From: Deltaproteobacteria bacterium
GTDB lineage: Bacteria; Desulfobacterota; Desulfobacteria; Desulfobacterales; C00003060
Assembly: GCA_019309815.1 (NCBI GenBank)
Contig: JAFDFO010000204.1
Coordinates: 1 to 6,010, forward strand
Direction: 5' to 3'
Length of the DNA stretch: 6,010 nt
Position 1 is the stretch's first letter, and each line of letters begins with the position of its first letter. Both the position numbers and the translations under genes were made by a program. The notes beneath the pieces were generated by a model, which worked only from the letters and a program-made list of their open reading frames with translations, had not been told where the DNA came from and searched no databases. Shown here piece after piece: positions 1 to 6,010 of the stretch.

Positions 1-351
1 CGGATAGAGCAAAGGATACTCAATGCCATCAACCAGACCAGGGCGTCCTACCCGAGCATCCAGCTCTCCCGGGATGGTGCGGATGCAGCCAACAAAAACC
101 TCAAGCTGGTTACCGACTCTTATGCGAGAGGCATAAAATCAATCATTGATCTGCTGGACGCTCAGAACCTGGCCCTGGAAGCAGGTCAACGAGCGGCCAA
201 TTCGGTGCATAATTTCCTCATCGATCTTGTGAGCGTGCAGCGCGCAGTTGGCAAATTCGGTTTCTTCCTGAGCGAAGCAGATCGGGAGGCCTGGGTTGAG
301 AAGATGAAGACATTTTTCGAGAAAGAGGGTGCCCAGATGGGTACTCCCTAA
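1..351 (+). CDS. TolC-family outer-membrane efflux protein, C-terminal 116 residues (5' partial)
   Basis: The reading frame is open from base 1 to a TAA at 349-351, so the start lies upstream of the window. The visible part looks like the second half of a TolC repeat. It has a long helix-forming stretch, then Y41-A-R-G44 and the motif IIDLLDAQNLALEA (residues 48-61). This matches the TolC family pattern Y..G..s.ldvLdAq. A further helix follows (about 66-90, ending in SVQRAVGKFGFF), then a charged tail with ADREAWVEKMKTFFEKEG. Proteins of this family form trimeric barrel-and-tunnel channels that carry efflux or secretion substrates across the outer membrane. It differs from the NodT-type channel gene at 4731, so it is not a simple duplicate. 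It may belong to an upstream transporter operon or share this one. The family is fairly certain; the partner transporter is unknown. Confidence 0.85.
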   Translation, partial: RIEQRILNAINQTRASYPSIQLSRDGADAANKNLKLVTDSYARGIKSIIDLLDAQNLALEAGQRAANSVHNFLIDLVSVQRAVGKFGFFLSEADREAWVEKMKTFFEKEGAQMGTP

Positions 352-450
352 CCGTCACGGGCATCGGTCAAAAGGTTGGAGGCGGGAATTGTGTATGCTA
401 GCTATGGGACACAACGATAGAACCGTCTCAAGATTTCTGAAAGGAAGAAA
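352..450. other. Intergenic gap between the two efflux gene groups
   Basis: This is the only non-coding stretch over 10 bases in the window. Apart from the ribosome binding site at its end, I see no stem followed by a T-run and so no intrinsic terminator for the upstream TolC-family gene. A TATGCT at 394-399 resembles a -10 box but has no convincing -35 at the right distance. The adaptor operon may have its own promoter here or be transcribed from upstream. Confidence 0.5.
441..447 (+). promoter_or_regulatory. Ribosome binding site of the adaptor gene
   Basis: AAGGAAG closely matches the Shine-Dalgarno consensus AAGGAGG. Its GGA core ends 5 bases before the ATG at 451, a normal spacing. It is the only clear Shine-Dalgarno in front of any gene start in the window, which suggests independent translation initiation of the adaptor, with the following genes relying more on coupling. 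Confidence 0.65.
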
Positions 451-1599
451 ATGACGTCAAAAAAGCGAAATATTCTGCTCATGGTATTGCTGGTGTGTCT
501 TGTTTCGTGCAGCAAGGAACAAGAACAGCCTGCAATGCCTCCTCCAGATATACCAGTATATCAGACGATAGAACAGGAGGTCCTCATCCATCATGAGTTT
601 GTCGGCAATGTATCCGGTTTCAAAGATATCGCTATACGGGCTCGGGTGGAGGGTTTCCTGGAGGGCATCCATTTTGAAGAAGGCTCGCGAATAGAAAAAG
701 GCACGTTGCTCTACACGATAGAAAGCCAACCGTTCGAGGCCAATGTCGCGGCAAAGATGAGTGGCGTGGCAGAAGCAAAAACCATGCTGGCAAAGGCCGA
801 AAGCGATCTCGACCGGATCAGGCCCCTTGCCGAGCTAAAGGCCGTTAGTCAAAGTGATCTGGATGCCGCGGTTGCACAGTACGAGGCTGCCGTGGCCGTG
901 TTGGAAGCGGCAGAAGCCAATCTCAGAGCTGCCAACATACAACTTAGTTACACAAAAGTGCATTCTCCAATTTCCGGAATCATTGGTAAAACAAAAGCCA
1001 AAGTGGGAGACGTTGTTGGCCGGAGTCCCAATCCGGTTATTCTAAATGTTGTTTCCCGTATCGACACCATACTTGCAGACTTCTTTATTACTGAAACGCA
1101 GTATTTGAAGCTGGCTCGAACACATCTCTCTGAAGAAGGTTTCGATGATGGCAAGTATCGAGTAACAAAATTGGAGTTGGTTCTGGTCGACGGTTCTGTG
1201 TACGAACAAAAGGGAAAATTCGACTTCATTGACAGAGAAGTAGATCCCACGACCGGTGCCATTCTGGTGCAGACTTCGTTTCCGAACCCGGACGAGTTGC
1301 TTCGGCCCGGGCAGTTCGCCAAGGTTAGGATATCGATGATCACGAGTGGGATTCTGATCCCGCAGCGATGTGTCATGGAGCTGCAGGGCATACACCGTGT
1401 CTATGTGGTAAACGATAAGAACGAAGTCGAGACTAGAGAAGTCACGGTGGGCCCAACCGTCAAGGATTTCTGGCTGATTACGGACGGATTAGAAGCGGAT
1501 GAAAAAGTGGTGTACGAGGGATTGCAAAGAGCTAAGGCAGGAATTGTTGTAAACCCGGTGGTTCAGGACATCAAGCCGCCAGTGCCTGAGAAACAGTAG
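451..1599 (+). CDS. RND efflux periplasmic adaptor (membrane fusion protein, AcrA/MexA type), lipoprotein
   Basis: This 382-residue protein would link an inner-membrane RND pump to an outer-membrane channel. Residues 1-20 form a lipoprotein signal: a basic start (KKR), a hydrophobic core and a lipobox LVSC with the lipidated Cys at 20. A proline-rich linker follows. The first lipoyl half-motif lies at about 61-98 (ARVEGFLEGIHFEEGSRIEKG), the alpha-helical hairpin at about 99-163, and the second lipoyl half at about 164-195 (SYTKVHSPISGIIGK, very like AcrA). The beta-barrel domain at about 203-297 ends with DPTTGAILVQTSFPNPDELL and RPGQF, and the membrane-proximal domain covers about 298-375. 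Length is normal for the family (AcrA is 397). The start is supported by the ribosome binding site at 441-447 and by the signal peptide beginning there. The pump gene follows 6 bases after the stop. The family call is firm; the substrate is not inferable. Confidence 0.95.
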   Translation: MTSKKRNILLMVLLVCLVSCSKEQEQPAMPPPDIPVYQTIEQEVLIHHEFVGNVSGFKDIAIRARVEGFLEGIHFEEGSRIEKGTLLYTIESQPFEANVAAKMSGVAEAKTMLAKAESDLDRIRPLAELKAVSQSDLDAAVAQYEAAVAVLEAAEANLRAANIQLSYTKVHSPISGIIGKTKAKVGDVVGRSPNPVILNVVSRIDTILADFFITETQYLKLARTHLSEEGFDDGKYRVTKLELVLVDGSVYEQKGKFDFIDREVDPTTGAILVQTSFPNPDELLRPGQFAKVRISMITSGILIPQRCVMELQGIHRVYVVNDKNEVETREVTVGPTVKDFWLITDGLEADEKVVYEGLQRAKAGIVVNPVVQDIKPPVPEKQ

Positions 1600-1605
1600 T
1601 CAATC

Positions 1606-4242
1606 ATGGATAATTTCTTCGTCAGACGACCTGTTGTGGCAATGGTCATCGCCATGGTCATCGTTATTGTGGGACTGGTTTCGTTATCAACCCTTCCTAT
1701 GGAACAGTATCCCGACATCACCCCGCCCATCGTACAAGTGCGCGCAACGTATTCCGGTGCCAATGCGCTAAGTGTTGAACAATCAGTGGCCACGCCGTTA
1801 GAGCAGCAGATAAATGGTGTGGATAACATGATCTACATGAAATCCACCAATTCAAATGATGGCACGATGGTTATCGATGTTTCGTTTGAGATCGGTACCG
1901 ATCCTGATATGAACACCGTCTTTACGCAAAACAGGGTGTCTGCTGCAACGGCCAAGCTGCCTCAAGAAGTCACAAGATACGGTGTGACAACCGAGAAGTC
2001 ACTCCCCAATACTCTGATGCTGGTCTCTTTGACATCAGAGGGGGGCAGTTATGATCAACAATTCCTGGGCAACTATGCACTTATAAACATTAAGGATACC
2101 TTGGCGCGTATTCGAGGGGTCGGTCGCGTCAATGTTCTCGGAGCCAGTGATTATTCTATGCGCATATGGATCAAACCCGATCGGCTGGCTCAGATGGGGA
2201 TAACCATACCCGAGATAGTCAATGCCATAAGAGCGCAGAATGTGATTGTGCCTGGAGGCAAGTTCGGTGCAGAACCAGCCCCCCCCGGCACGGAGTTCAC
2301 CTATACGGTCAGGCTGCCTGACAGGTTACAGTCTGAAGAGGAATTTGGCGAGATCGTCATAAGAACCACCGATGGGGGATCGCAGGTCAAGATCAAACAC
2401 ATTGCGCGTGTTGAGCTGGGGGTTGAGACCTATAATGCCTTCACCAGGCTCAACAACAAGGAATGTGCCATCATCGCTTTGTACCAGGCACCTGGTTCAA
2501 ACGCGGTCCAACTGGCCAAAAGCGTTATTGAAACCATGGAAGAAGTGTCCGGGGCCTTTCCTGAAGGGATTCGATATGATGTGTCGCTGGACGCAACAAA
2601 ACCGATTACAACCGGAATCAATGAAATCATAGAAACCTTGTTTATCGCCCTGGCGCTGGTCATCTTAGTCGTTTTTGTTTTCATTCAAGACTTGAGAGCC
2701 ACCTTAATTCCCACCATTGCAATCCCTGTGTCCCTTGTTGGGACCTTTATACTGTTCCCGCCCCTTGGCTTTACCATCAATGTCTTGTCCCTTCTGGGAT
2801 TGGTTCTGGCTATCGGCATCGTTGTGGATGATGCAATTGTTGTCGTGGAAGCGGTCCAAGTGAACATCGCACAGGGAATGACTCCCAAAGAGGCAACAAA
2901 CAAGGCCATGCGCGAGGTCACGGCACCTGTTATTGCCACGACCCTGGTCTTGGTGGCAGTGTTTGTTCCGGTAGCAGTTATGGGAGGAATCACAGGAAGG
3001 CTTTATCAACAGTTTGCAATAACGGTTACGGTTTCGGTCCTTTTCTCATCCATCAACGCCCTGACGCTGAGCCCGGCTCTGTGTTCTCTTCTGCTGCGCA
3101 AGCCAAAACCTTATCGCGGTTTGTTGGGAAGCTTCTTTGGTCTGTTTAACAAGGCTTTTGACAGATCGACGAATTCGTATATGAGTTTTACCAACGTGGT
3201 CACGCGCAAAATAGCCCGCGGCCTGGTTTTCATCGTGGTCCTCGTGGTCGCACTGACCCTCCTGGGCAAAATGGTCCCGGGCGGTTTCATGCCCGAAGAA
3301 GACATGGGATATCTGTTTGTCAATATTCAACTCCCTGATGCCGCCTCACTGCAAAGAACCGATGTCGTTAGTAAGAAGGTCGAAGAAATTATCCAAAGAT
3401 ATGACGAGGTGGAATTTGTCACGTCCGCTACAGGATTCAGTCTGCTCTCCGGCAGCATGTCGTCGAATGCGGGTTTCATATTTGTTTCGCTGACCGATTG
3501 GGACAAGCGGAATCAGACAGCCAAAGAAGTGGTCCAGCGACTAAACAGAGATTTTGTTTCCGAGGTTCTCGAAGCGCAGGTTTTTGCATTTGGCCCCCCA
3601 CCCATTCCAGGTTTAGGAAATGGCTCCGGTTTTACTTTAATGATACAAGACAGGGGCGGAGGCACCCCGGCACACCTGGCTAATCAGACCGCGAACTTCA
3701 TGCAGGCAGCCATGAAAAGGCCCGAGATCGGGAGTATTTTTACAACGTTTCGGCCAAGCGTTCCCCAAAGATATCTGGATATCAATCGCGACAAGGTACT
3801 CAAGGCCGGCGTTTCGTTAAACGACATCTACTCAACCGTGGGTGCATTTCTGGGCGGGTCGTATGTGAATGACTTTAACCGTTTTGGCCGACTGTACAAA
3901 GCTTACATTCAGGCAGAGCCTGAGTACAGGCAAGGTGAAAGCCAAATGGATCTTTTCTTTGTGAAGAACCAGGAAGGACAAAGTGTTCCACTTTCAGCTT
4001 TTGTGCAGGTCCATGACATTGTCGGGCCGGATTACATAAATCGTTTTAACCTGTATAGGGCCATCGAGCTTACCGGTGGCCCGGCTGTTGGATACAGTTC
4101 GGCCCAAGCCCTGGCTGCCCTCGAAGAGGTGGCCGAAGTGGTGCTTCCGGCAGATATCGGATACGCCTGGAGCAATATGTCGTATCAGGAAAATAAGGCT
4201 GCCGGAACCGGTAGTTTTTCTCATCCTTGCTGCGCAGTATGA
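1606..4242 (+). CDS. N-terminal part of the RND transporter (TM1-TM7 and both porter regions)
   Basis: This frame gives 878 residues, the last ten (GSFSHPCCAV) being out-of-frame sequence before a TGA. The start MDNFFVRRPVV aligns with the AcrB start MPNFFIDRPIF, and an in-frame TAG at 1597 excludes any earlier start. There is no clear Shine-Dalgarno, so translation is probably coupled to the adaptor gene. TM1 is at about 10-28, followed by QYPDITPP (about 35-42) and the first porter pair (PN1/PN2). TM2 is at about 340-360, the FRATLIP-like RATLIPTIAIP at 364-374, and TM4 carries the proton-relay pair D408-D409 (AcrB D407/D408) in GIVVDDAIVVVEAV. TM5-TM6 follow at about 440-492 and TM7 at about 536-556. 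The second porter pair holds the VSLTDW strand (627-632) and GPPPIPGLG (663-671). Alone, the product lacks TM8-TM12 and the relay lysine, so it should not pump even if it is stable. Confidence 0.88.
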   Translation: MDNFFVRRPVVAMVIAMVIVIVGLVSLSTLPMEQYPDITPPIVQVRATYSGANALSVEQSVATPLEQQINGVDNMIYMKSTNSNDGTMVIDVSFEIGTDPDMNTVFTQNRVSAATAKLPQEVTRYGVTTEKSLPNTLMLVSLTSEGGSYDQQFLGNYALINIKDTLARIRGVGRVNVLGASDYSMRIWIKPDRLAQMGITIPEIVNAIRAQNVIVPGGKFGAEPAPPGTEFTYTVRLPDRLQSEEEFGEIVIRTTDGGSQVKIKHIARVELGVETYNAFTRLNNKECAIIALYQAPGSNAVQLAKSVIETMEEVSGAFPEGIRYDVSLDATKPITTGINEIIETLFIALALVILVVFVFIQDLRATLIPTIAIPVSLVGTFILFPPLGFTINVLSLLGLVLAIGIVVDDAIVVVEAVQVNIAQGMTPKEATNKAMREVTAPVIATTLVLVAVFVPVAVMGGITGRLYQQFAITVTVSVLFSSINALTLSPALCSLLLRKPKPYRGLLGSFFGLFNKAFDRSTNSYMSFTNVVTRKIARGLVFIVVLVVALTLLGKMVPGGFMPEEDMGYLFVNIQLPDAASLQRTDVVSKKVEEIIQRYDEVEFVTSATGFSLLSGSMSSNAGFIFVSLTDWDKRNQTAKEVVQRLNRDFVSEVLEAQVFAFGPPPIPGLGNGSGFTLMIQDRGGGTPAHLANQTANFMQAAMKRPEIGSIFTTFRPSVPQRYLDINRDKVLKAGVSLNDIYSTVGAFLGGSYVNDFNRFGRLYKAYIQAEPEYRQGESQMDLFFVKNQEGQSVPLSAFVQVHDIVGPDYINRFNLYRAIELTGGPAVGYSSAQALAALEEVAEVVLPADIGYAWSNMSYQENKAAGTGSFSHPCCAV
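4207..4220 (+). other. Lesion site: net loss of about 29 bases in the TM8 coding region
   Basis: The in-frame codon ACC (4207-4209) is followed by GGTAGTTTTTC. These bases read G-S-F in the upstream frame and, from 4211, V-V-F-L in the downstream frame. Both readings look acceptable for the protein, so the exact breakpoint cannot be fixed within roughly 4210-4219. The size estimate comes from comparing spacing with AcrB from memory and assumes no natural length variation in this loop. Confidence 0.7.
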
Positions 4243-4726
4243 AAGTTGGTCTTTGCCCTTCAGCATTTTACTTGGCACACCATTTGCGATTTTTGGTGCA
4301 TTTCTCGCTTTGTACGTGGCACGGCTGTTCAGCGTCAGTTACGAGTCTAATGTGTTTGCTCAGATATCACTGGTTATGCTTATTGCCATGGCTGCCAAGA
4401 ATGCCATCCTCATTGTGGAGTTTGCTAAAATGGAATTTGACAAGGGGCTTTCTTTGTTTGAGGCGGCTGTGAAAGCGGCCAGGCTTCGGTTCAGGCCAAT
4501 ACTCATGACGGCATTCTCTTTTATCCTAGGGGTTTTTCCTTTAGTACTTGCTTCCGGGGCAGGAGCGGAAGCACGAAAAGTCATGGGTATGGCTCTTTTG
4601 GGAGGCATGTCGCTGGCCACGATCCTGGGCGTTTTCTTTTATCCCATGTTATTTGTCTTTATAGGAAAGACTGCCAAGTACGAGCAGAAACGCGAACTCG
4701 AAAAGACTCCTGATATGAGCAGCTAG
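4211..4726 (+). pseudogene. C-terminal part of the RND transporter (end of TM8 to TM12), in a shifted frame
   Basis: From 4211 the frame reads VVFLILAAQYESWSLPFSI and continues 171 residues to a TAG at 4724-4726. This is the end of TM8 and all of TM9-TM12 of the HAE1 family. AAKNAILIVEFAK contains the proton-relay lysine (codon 4397-4399, equivalent to AcrB K940), and RLRFRPILMTAFSFILGVFPLVLASGAGAEARK is in pieces the conserved TM11 region with its GAG motif. A hydrophilic tail (EQKRELEKTPDMSS) ends the protein. The frame has no stops between 4211 and the end and shows no visible decay. It has no start or ribosome binding site of its own at the correct place. The ATG at 4076 in this frame lies inside sequence that encodes the porter domain in the other frame, so gene callers may extend this piece falsely upstream to it. 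It is most likely not made as a separate protein. Confidence 0.82.
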
Positions 4727-4730
4727 CAGA

Positions 4731-6010
4731 ATGAAAGAAATGTTCAAACACATCATACTTGCCATTACCATATCTCTGACTGGTTGTGCATTGGGCCCCG
4801 ATTTCCAGGAACCTGTGGTTGAAACACCCGAGCATTTTCAATTTGACACACTAAAGGATGACTCCGGAGTCGACTTGAAGTGGTGGGAACTGTTTGATGA
4901 TCCCGTACTGCACTCCCTGGTCACTATTGCCCTGAATGAAAACAAAGATGCAAGAATTGCGGCCAGTCGTATCGAAGAGGCTCGGGCGTCTTACGGTTTC
5001 ACCAGGGCTGATATGTACCCCAGACTGGACATAGATGCCGGGGCCGGCAGGGGAAACTTCACGGGAACGATCAAAACGGATTCCACCAATGATTACTACT
5101 ATGTTGCGCCGGTACTCAGCTGGGAAATAGATTTTTGGGGCAAGTTTCGCCGATCGAACGAGGCGGCCATGGCAGATCTGCTGGCTTCCGAGTATGCACT
5201 GAGAGTTGTTCAAATGAGTCTCATCTCTGAGGTTGTGGGTACGTACTTTCTATTGCTCGATTATAACCAGAGGCTTGAAATATCTGAGCGTACACTCGCG
5301 TCCAGGCTTGATAGCCTTGAAATCATTCAACACCGTTTTGACAAAGGAATCATTCCCGAGATTGACCTGAATCAGGCCCAAATTCAGAAGGAAATTGCAG
5401 CAGCTGCCATACCCGTCCACGAACGTCTCATTGCCAAGACCAAGAATACGTTGAGTATTCTGCTCGGCAGAGTCCCCGGGGAAATCGAAACAGGCATTGA
5501 CCTCAGCAGTCAAACCGTCCCCCCCGACATACCTGCCGGCTTACCTTCCTCCCTGCTGGAACGCAGGCCGGATATAGTCCAGGCCGAATACCTGCTGGAA
5601 GCCCAGACCGCTAGAATCGGAGTCGCTGAAGCCCTGAGGTGGCCGGCAATCAGCTTAACCGGGATACTGGGTGTAGCCAGTGACGATTTGTCGACATTGA
5701 CATCAAATGGCACGGCATGGTCTGTAGGAGGAGGTCTTTTCGGGCCGCTGTTCGACTTTGGGAAGAGTGCCAGCCAGGTTGATGTTGAAGAAGAGAGAAC
5801 AAAACAGGCGCTGCTCCGGTACGAAAAGACGGTGCTGGTTGCGTTCAGAGAAGTCGAGGACGCATTGATCGAAATCCAGACCTATAAGACGCAAATTGCT
5901 GCGGTGGAAAGAAGACTCAAGGCAGCCAAAAATGCTGCCTTTCTGTCAAAAGAACGATATGATAAAGGCTTTAGCAGCTATCTGGAAGTCCTGGAGACCG
6001 AGCGAACATT
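4731..6010 (+). CDS. NodT/CusC-type RND outer-membrane efflux lipoprotein (3' partial, 426 codons)
   Basis: The frame is open to the window end, so the C-terminus (roughly 30-60 residues by family length) is missing. Residues 1-19 are a lipoprotein signal with lipobox LTGC and Cys19, followed by ALGPDFQEP, the usual mature start of this family (GC.vGPdy..P). Other family marks are LKWWELFDDPVL (49-60), the helix LNENKDARIAASRIEEAR (67-84), LSWEIDFWGKFRR (129-141), HRFDKGIIPEIDLNQAQ (201-217), LLGRVPG (244-250), LLERRPDIVQAEYLL (275-289), GGGLFGPLFDFGK (333-345) and YDKGFSSYLEVLETE (410-424). Two TolC repeats are therefore present. It would form the outer-membrane trimer channel of this pump. 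The start at 4731 lies 4 bases after the pump's stop and has no clear Shine-Dalgarno; an alternative ATG at 4740 would also give a valid signal peptide. An in-frame TGA at 4716 excludes earlier starts. Confidence 0.93.
   Translation, partial: MKEMFKHIILAITISLTGCALGPDFQEPVVETPEHFQFDTLKDDSGVDLKWWELFDDPVLHSLVTIALNENKDARIAASRIEEARASYGFTRADMYPRLDIDAGAGRGNFTGTIKTDSTNDYYYVAPVLSWEIDFWGKFRRSNEAAMADLLASEYALRVVQMSLISEVVGTYFLLLDYNQRLEISERTLASRLDSLEIIQHRFDKGIIPEIDLNQAQIQKEIAAAAIPVHERLIAKTKNTLSILLGRVPGEIETGIDLSSQTVPPDIPAGLPSSLLERRPDIVQAEYLLEAQTARIGVAEALRWPAISLTGILGVASDDLSTLTSNGTAWSVGGGLFGPLFDFGKSASQVDVEEERTKQALLRYEKTVLVAFREVEDALIEIQTYKTQIAAVERRLKAAKNAAFLSKERYDKGFSSYLEVLETERT

Larger units (their letters stand above)
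1606..4726 (+). pseudogene. RND multidrug-type efflux transporter (AcrB/HAE1 family), disrupted by a frameshifting deletion
   Basis: Taken together, the two reading frames encode an AcrB-like inner-membrane pump that would use proton entry to drive drugs, dyes, solvents or detergents from the periplasm or outer leaflet into an adaptor-channel complex. The first frame covers 868 family-like residues (bases 1606-4209) and the second 171 (from 4211). With about ten missing residues added back, the total is about 1049, the length of AcrB. The break sits in transmembrane helix 8: MSYQENKAAGT continues in the first frame, while VVFLILAAQYESW resumes in the second. AcrB, from memory, has 16 residues between the equivalent MSYQE and VVFL; here there are 19 bases. 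So about 29 bases are missing, which both shortens the helix and shifts the frame. Both halves are otherwise well conserved with no other stops. Either the gene was lost recently or the assembly is wrong here; an active pump from this sequence is unlikely. Confidence 0.85.

Noticed and set aside
351..375. Possible terminator after the first channel gene
   Set aside because: Only a four-base match (ACCG with CGGT) around an eleven-base gap and no T-run; too weak for an intrinsic terminator.
376..406. Possible promoter (TTGGAG at 376-381 with TATGCT at 394-399 or GCTATG at 401-406)
   Set aside because: Spacers are 12 or 19 bases, and neither box matches consensus well. Not strong enough to annotate.
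948..1391. 147-residue frame on the minus strand opposite the adaptor gene
   Set aside because: It lies wholly within the conserved adaptor gene, has no recognisable domain or Shine-Dalgarno support, and is a shadow of the plus-strand coding sequence. The same holds for the other minus-strand frames in the window.
3498..3683. 61-residue plus-strand frame inside the pump
   Set aside because: It overlaps conserved pump sequence (VSLTDW to PPPIPGLG) in another frame and has no family features.
4076..4210. Upstream extension of the C-terminal pump fragment to an ATG at 4076
   Set aside because: In this stretch the other frame encodes clearly conserved porter-domain sequence ending in MSYQE. The extension translates to unrelated residues and becomes family-like only from 4211.
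4239..4472. ATGA stop-start overlap at the premature TGA (ATG at 4239)
   Set aside because: It looks like a coupling signal, but it opens the third frame, giving residues unlike the pump and a stop at 4472. It is a by-product of the frameshift.

Overview
The window is one plus-strand block of envelope efflux genes from a diderm (Gram-negative) bacterium. Two lipoprotein signal peptides, a periplasmic adaptor, an inner-membrane RND transporter and two outer-membrane channel proteins all require a double membrane. Base composition is close to balanced. The style of the proteins (an RND core with AAQYESW and PPPIPGLG, and a TolC-like protein ending in a charged tail) reminds me of Desulfobacterota or related lineages. 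That is an impression, not a placement.

Layout: (1) bases 1-351 hold the C-terminal end of a TolC-family outer-membrane factor that starts upstream of the window. (2) A 99-base gap follows, with a good ribosome binding site just before the next gene. (3) 451-1599 is an intact AcrA-type membrane fusion lipoprotein. (4) 1606-4726 is an AcrB-type (HAE1) RND transporter gene broken by a frameshift near 4210. The N-terminal 868 residues are in one frame and the C-terminal 171 in another. (5) 4731 to the window end is a NodT/CusC-type outer-membrane efflux lipoprotein, open at the 3' edge, with 426 codons visible.

Adaptor, pump and channel are tightly packed (6- and 4-base gaps) and are the three parts of one tripartite drug/solvent-type efflux pump, probably one operon. 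The substrate cannot be read from the sequence. The most notable observation is the lesion in the pump. Compared with AcrB, about 29 bases are missing, so about ten residues of transmembrane helix 8 are gone and the frame is shifted. Sequence on both sides is otherwise well conserved, so the lesion is either recent or an assembly/sequencing artefact. I see no new type of system here: no RNA genes, CRISPR, insertion sequences or attachment sites.
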